Positions 62,298-64,000 of a stretch of DNA of 64,000 nt are shown here, piece by piece. The stretch's first letter is position 1. The number at the start of each line of letters is the position of its first letter. Source of the DNA: an uncultured Endomicrobiia bacterium (lineage in GTDB: Bacteria; Elusimicrobiota; Endomicrobiia; Endomicrobiales; Endomicrobiaceae); contig CALHWY010000029.1 in the NCBI GenBank assembly GCA_938040055.1, positions 1 to 64,000 of the forward strand, read 5' to 3'. A program made the translations under genes and the position numbers. The notes under the pieces were generated by a model. That model was not told the origin of the DNA. It was given only the letters and a program-made list of their open reading frames with translations, and did not search any database.

Positions 62298-63947
62298 TTA
62301 CATTTTTTCCGGAGCGCAAACGCCAAGCAGCCCGAGCCCGCTTTTGATAATAATCATTACGGCTTCAATAAGCTTCAGCCTTGCCGCCGTAAGAGCGGGA
62401 TCGCCGCTTAATACCCGGCATTTTTCATAAAATTTATGATAAATATCCGCCAGTTCAATCAGATAAGCCGTAAAGTGATGAGGACTCATAGTTTTTTCGC
62501 AAAGCAGCAAAGTATCGCAAAAAGCGGCAAGCTGTTTGATAAGTTCCCTTTCTTCTTCCGTGTTCAGCAAAGAAAAGTCGGCTTCCCGCGGCAAATCCGT
62601 TCTGTTTTTGCTTTCTCTTATTATGGAATTGCATCTGGCATTGACATACTGCACATAAAACACGGGATTGTCGCTGCTGTGCTTTTTTGCAAGTTCCAGA
62701 TCAAACTCAAGCTGCGAATCAGGCGCGCGCAGCAGGAAAAAAAACCGGCAGGCGTCTTTTCCCACTTCATCGACGACTTCTTTCAAAGTCACAAATTCGC
62801 CGCTGCGGGTAGACATTGCCACAGGCTGTCCGTTTCTTACGAGAGAGACAAGCTGGTACAAAATAATATCCAGGGCTTCTTTTCCAAAGCCCAACATCCG
62901 CACGCAGGCATTTATTCTTGCCACATAACCGTGATGATCCGCCCCCCAAAGATTTACGAGCCTTGAAAAACCTCTTTCAAACTTATTTTTATGATACGCT
63001 ATATCCGACGCCAGATAAGTGTATCTTCCGTCCGAACGTCTCAGAACCCTGTCTTTATCGTCCCCGTACTCGGTCGAAGCAAGCCAGAGAGCGTCATCTT
63101 TCTCATAAGCGCAGCCTTTTTCTTTGAGATATTCACAGGCCTTATCCACATCCGTTTTCCCCTCAGCGTCTTTATCCGCCGCTATTTTTCCTTCGGAAAA
63201 CCAACTGTCGAAATTTACCGCGAAGTTTTTAAGATCATTATTTATTCCGGCGAGAATGTCTTTGACCGCTTCCGCTTTAAAATCAATATCGCCGGCATTT
63301 TTTCCTTCGGCTATAAGCCTTTTCGCTATTTCCGATACATATTCCCCTTTGTATCCGTCCTCAGGAAAAGGAATATCCCGCCCTTTTTGCTGCATATACC
63401 GCGCTTTTACGGATTCGGCGAGAACAAGCATCTGGTTGCCGACATCGTTTAGATAATATTCTTTCGTAACATCATATCCGAGATGCCGCAATACTCTCGC
63501 GAGAGAATCCCCTATGGCCGCGCCCCGTCCGTGGCCTATGTGCAGAGGGCCCGTCGGATTTGCCGAAACGAATTCGACCATAATTTTCTCTTTATTATTC
63601 GCGGGCACGGACCCATACTTTTCTTTCAGCCTCAAAATCAAGGCGAGTTCTTTGCAAAGAAAATCGCTTTTGACGCGCAGGTTTATAAATCCGGCTCCCG
63701 CCATATCGGCTTTTTCTATCTGCCCGGGCATTTCTTCCAATATTTTCTTAATCAGCTCTCTTGCCGTATTTGCAGGATTGGTTTTTATTTTTTTGGCTAT
63801 AACCATAGCCGCGTTGAGCGCATAGTCCGCTTTGATATTTTTCGGAGGGATTTCAACAGCAAAAGATATTTTTTCCCGCAGCCCTTTTTCCCCGGCGTAT
63901 TTTTCCACTATCCCGTTAAGTTTTTCAGTTATCAGTTGTTTTAACAT
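62298..63947 (-). CDS. argS: Arginyl-tRNA synthetase
   Basis: A 549-residue ArgRS: additional N-terminal domain in residues ~1-110, then VEFVSANPTGPLHIGHGRGAAIGD-type HIGH motif (~125-148), NDVGNQM, the class I core with GADHHGYV and AMSTRSGEFVTL in place of KMSKR, and the DALR anticodon-binding domain to the end (SPHHFTAYLIELADIYHKFYEKC). AAGGGA precedes the ATG. Complete; the bases after 63947 are leader. Confidence 0.97.
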   Translation of the reverse strand: MLKQLITEKLNGIVEKYAGEKGLREKISFAVEIPPKNIKADYALNAAMVIAKKIKTNPANTARELIKKILEEMPGQIEKADMAGAGFINLRVKSDFLCKELALILRLKEKYGSVPANNKEKIMVEFVSANPTGPLHIGHGRGAAIGDSLARVLRHLGYDVTKEYYLNDVGNQMLVLAESVKARYMQQKGRDIPFPEDGYKGEYVSEIAKRLIAEGKNAGDIDFKAEAVKDILAGINNDLKNFAVNFDSWFSEGKIAADKDAEGKTDVDKACEYLKEKGCAYEKDDALWLASTEYGDDKDRVLRRSDGRYTYLASDIAYHKNKFERGFSRLVNLWGADHHGYVARINACVRMLGFGKEALDIILYQLVSLVRNGQPVAMSTRSGEFVTLKEVVDEVGKDACRFFFLLRAPDSQLEFDLELAKKHSSDNPVFYVQYVNARCNSIIRESKNRTDLPREADFSLLNTEEERELIKQLAAFCDTLLLCEKTMSPHHFTAYLIELADIYHKFYEKCRVLSGDPALTAARLKLIEAVMIIIKSGLGLLGVCAPEKM

Positions 63948-64000
63948 TTCTTTTTCCCTTTATTTTATTTCCATGTTTCGTATTTGATTTTTCCGGGGTC

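Noticed and set aside
1..64000. CRISPR array, rRNA genes, tmRNA, attachment sites or replication origin
   Set aside because: No regularly spaced repeats, rRNA signatures, integrase or DnaA-box cluster were seen.

Overview
The window looks like a stretch of chromosome from a moderately AT-rich, anaerobic, Gram-negative-type bacterium. Evidence includes outer-membrane-style lipoproteins and signal peptides, a hybrid-cluster protein with its ferredoxin and an FNR-type regulator, a CoA-disulfide-reductase/sulfurtransferase fusion, and a complete moxR-bat operon. The mix of compact operons, long gene-poor stretches full of gene wreckage, and a giant secreted multidomain protein fits the Elusimicrobiota (Endomicrobium-like) best. 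That placement is inference from style and recall, not a computed phylogeny.

Layout. Bases 1-2.5 kb hold a lipoprotein with a C-terminal domain of the RHA-WNA/HE/NNxxGR type (resembles DUF6973), a small membrane protein, and a frameshifted second copy of only that C-terminal domain, an arrangement reminiscent of polymorphic-toxin loci. Next come creD-like and DUF2207 membrane proteins, tRNA-Ser(GGA) and a small lipoprotein. Bases 7.4-9.7 kb are a graveyard: a DUF1848 remnant, an IS3-type element reduced to its ends and a broken OrfA, and a winged-helix remnant. A HelD/UvrD-like helicase with an inserted nuclease-like segment and two zinc ribbons follows. From 12.7 to 16.3 kb lies a sulfur module: a four-domain oxidoreductase-rhodanese-TusA-DsrE protein and an ArsR-type regulator whose two cysteines sit as in persulfide sensors. 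Bases 16.6-23.8 kb encode a ~2400-residue secreted protein with a GlgX-like GH13 enzyme flanked by two copies of a related module.

Bases 26.4-30.1 kb hold hcp, its ferredoxin partner, a 16-bp FNR-type palindrome and the divergent Crp/Fnr regulator, a self-contained nitrosative/redox-stress unit. A ygiQ (UPF0313) pseudogene fills 30.25-31.94 kb. From 45.3 down to 32.1 kb runs one long minus-strand cluster: proA, moxR, DUF58, DUF4381-like, batA, batB, batC, batD, batE, nadD, yqeK, lytR_C-like, rsfS. Most junctions overlap or nearly touch, and the bat block sits inside what is elsewhere a proA-nadD-yqeK-rsfS neighbourhood. Then come aconitase (45.8-47.8 kb), a small membrane protein, a GT-C/TPR membrane protein, clpB with a CIRCE operator and consensus promoter, cysE, a histone-H1-like repeat protein with an excisionase-type HTH gene, and a six-gene minus-strand operon (secreted beta-CASP metallohydrolase, archease, TPR protein, small membrane protein, DnaQ-like exonuclease, second GT-C/TPR protein). 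argS closes the window.

All assignments are from reading motifs and gene order by eye; no search was run. Gene starts were moved downstream of the longest reading frame where a ribosome-binding site or signal peptide favoured it (creD, DUF2207, the giant protein, lytR_C-like, clpB, cysE, the beta-CASP protein).
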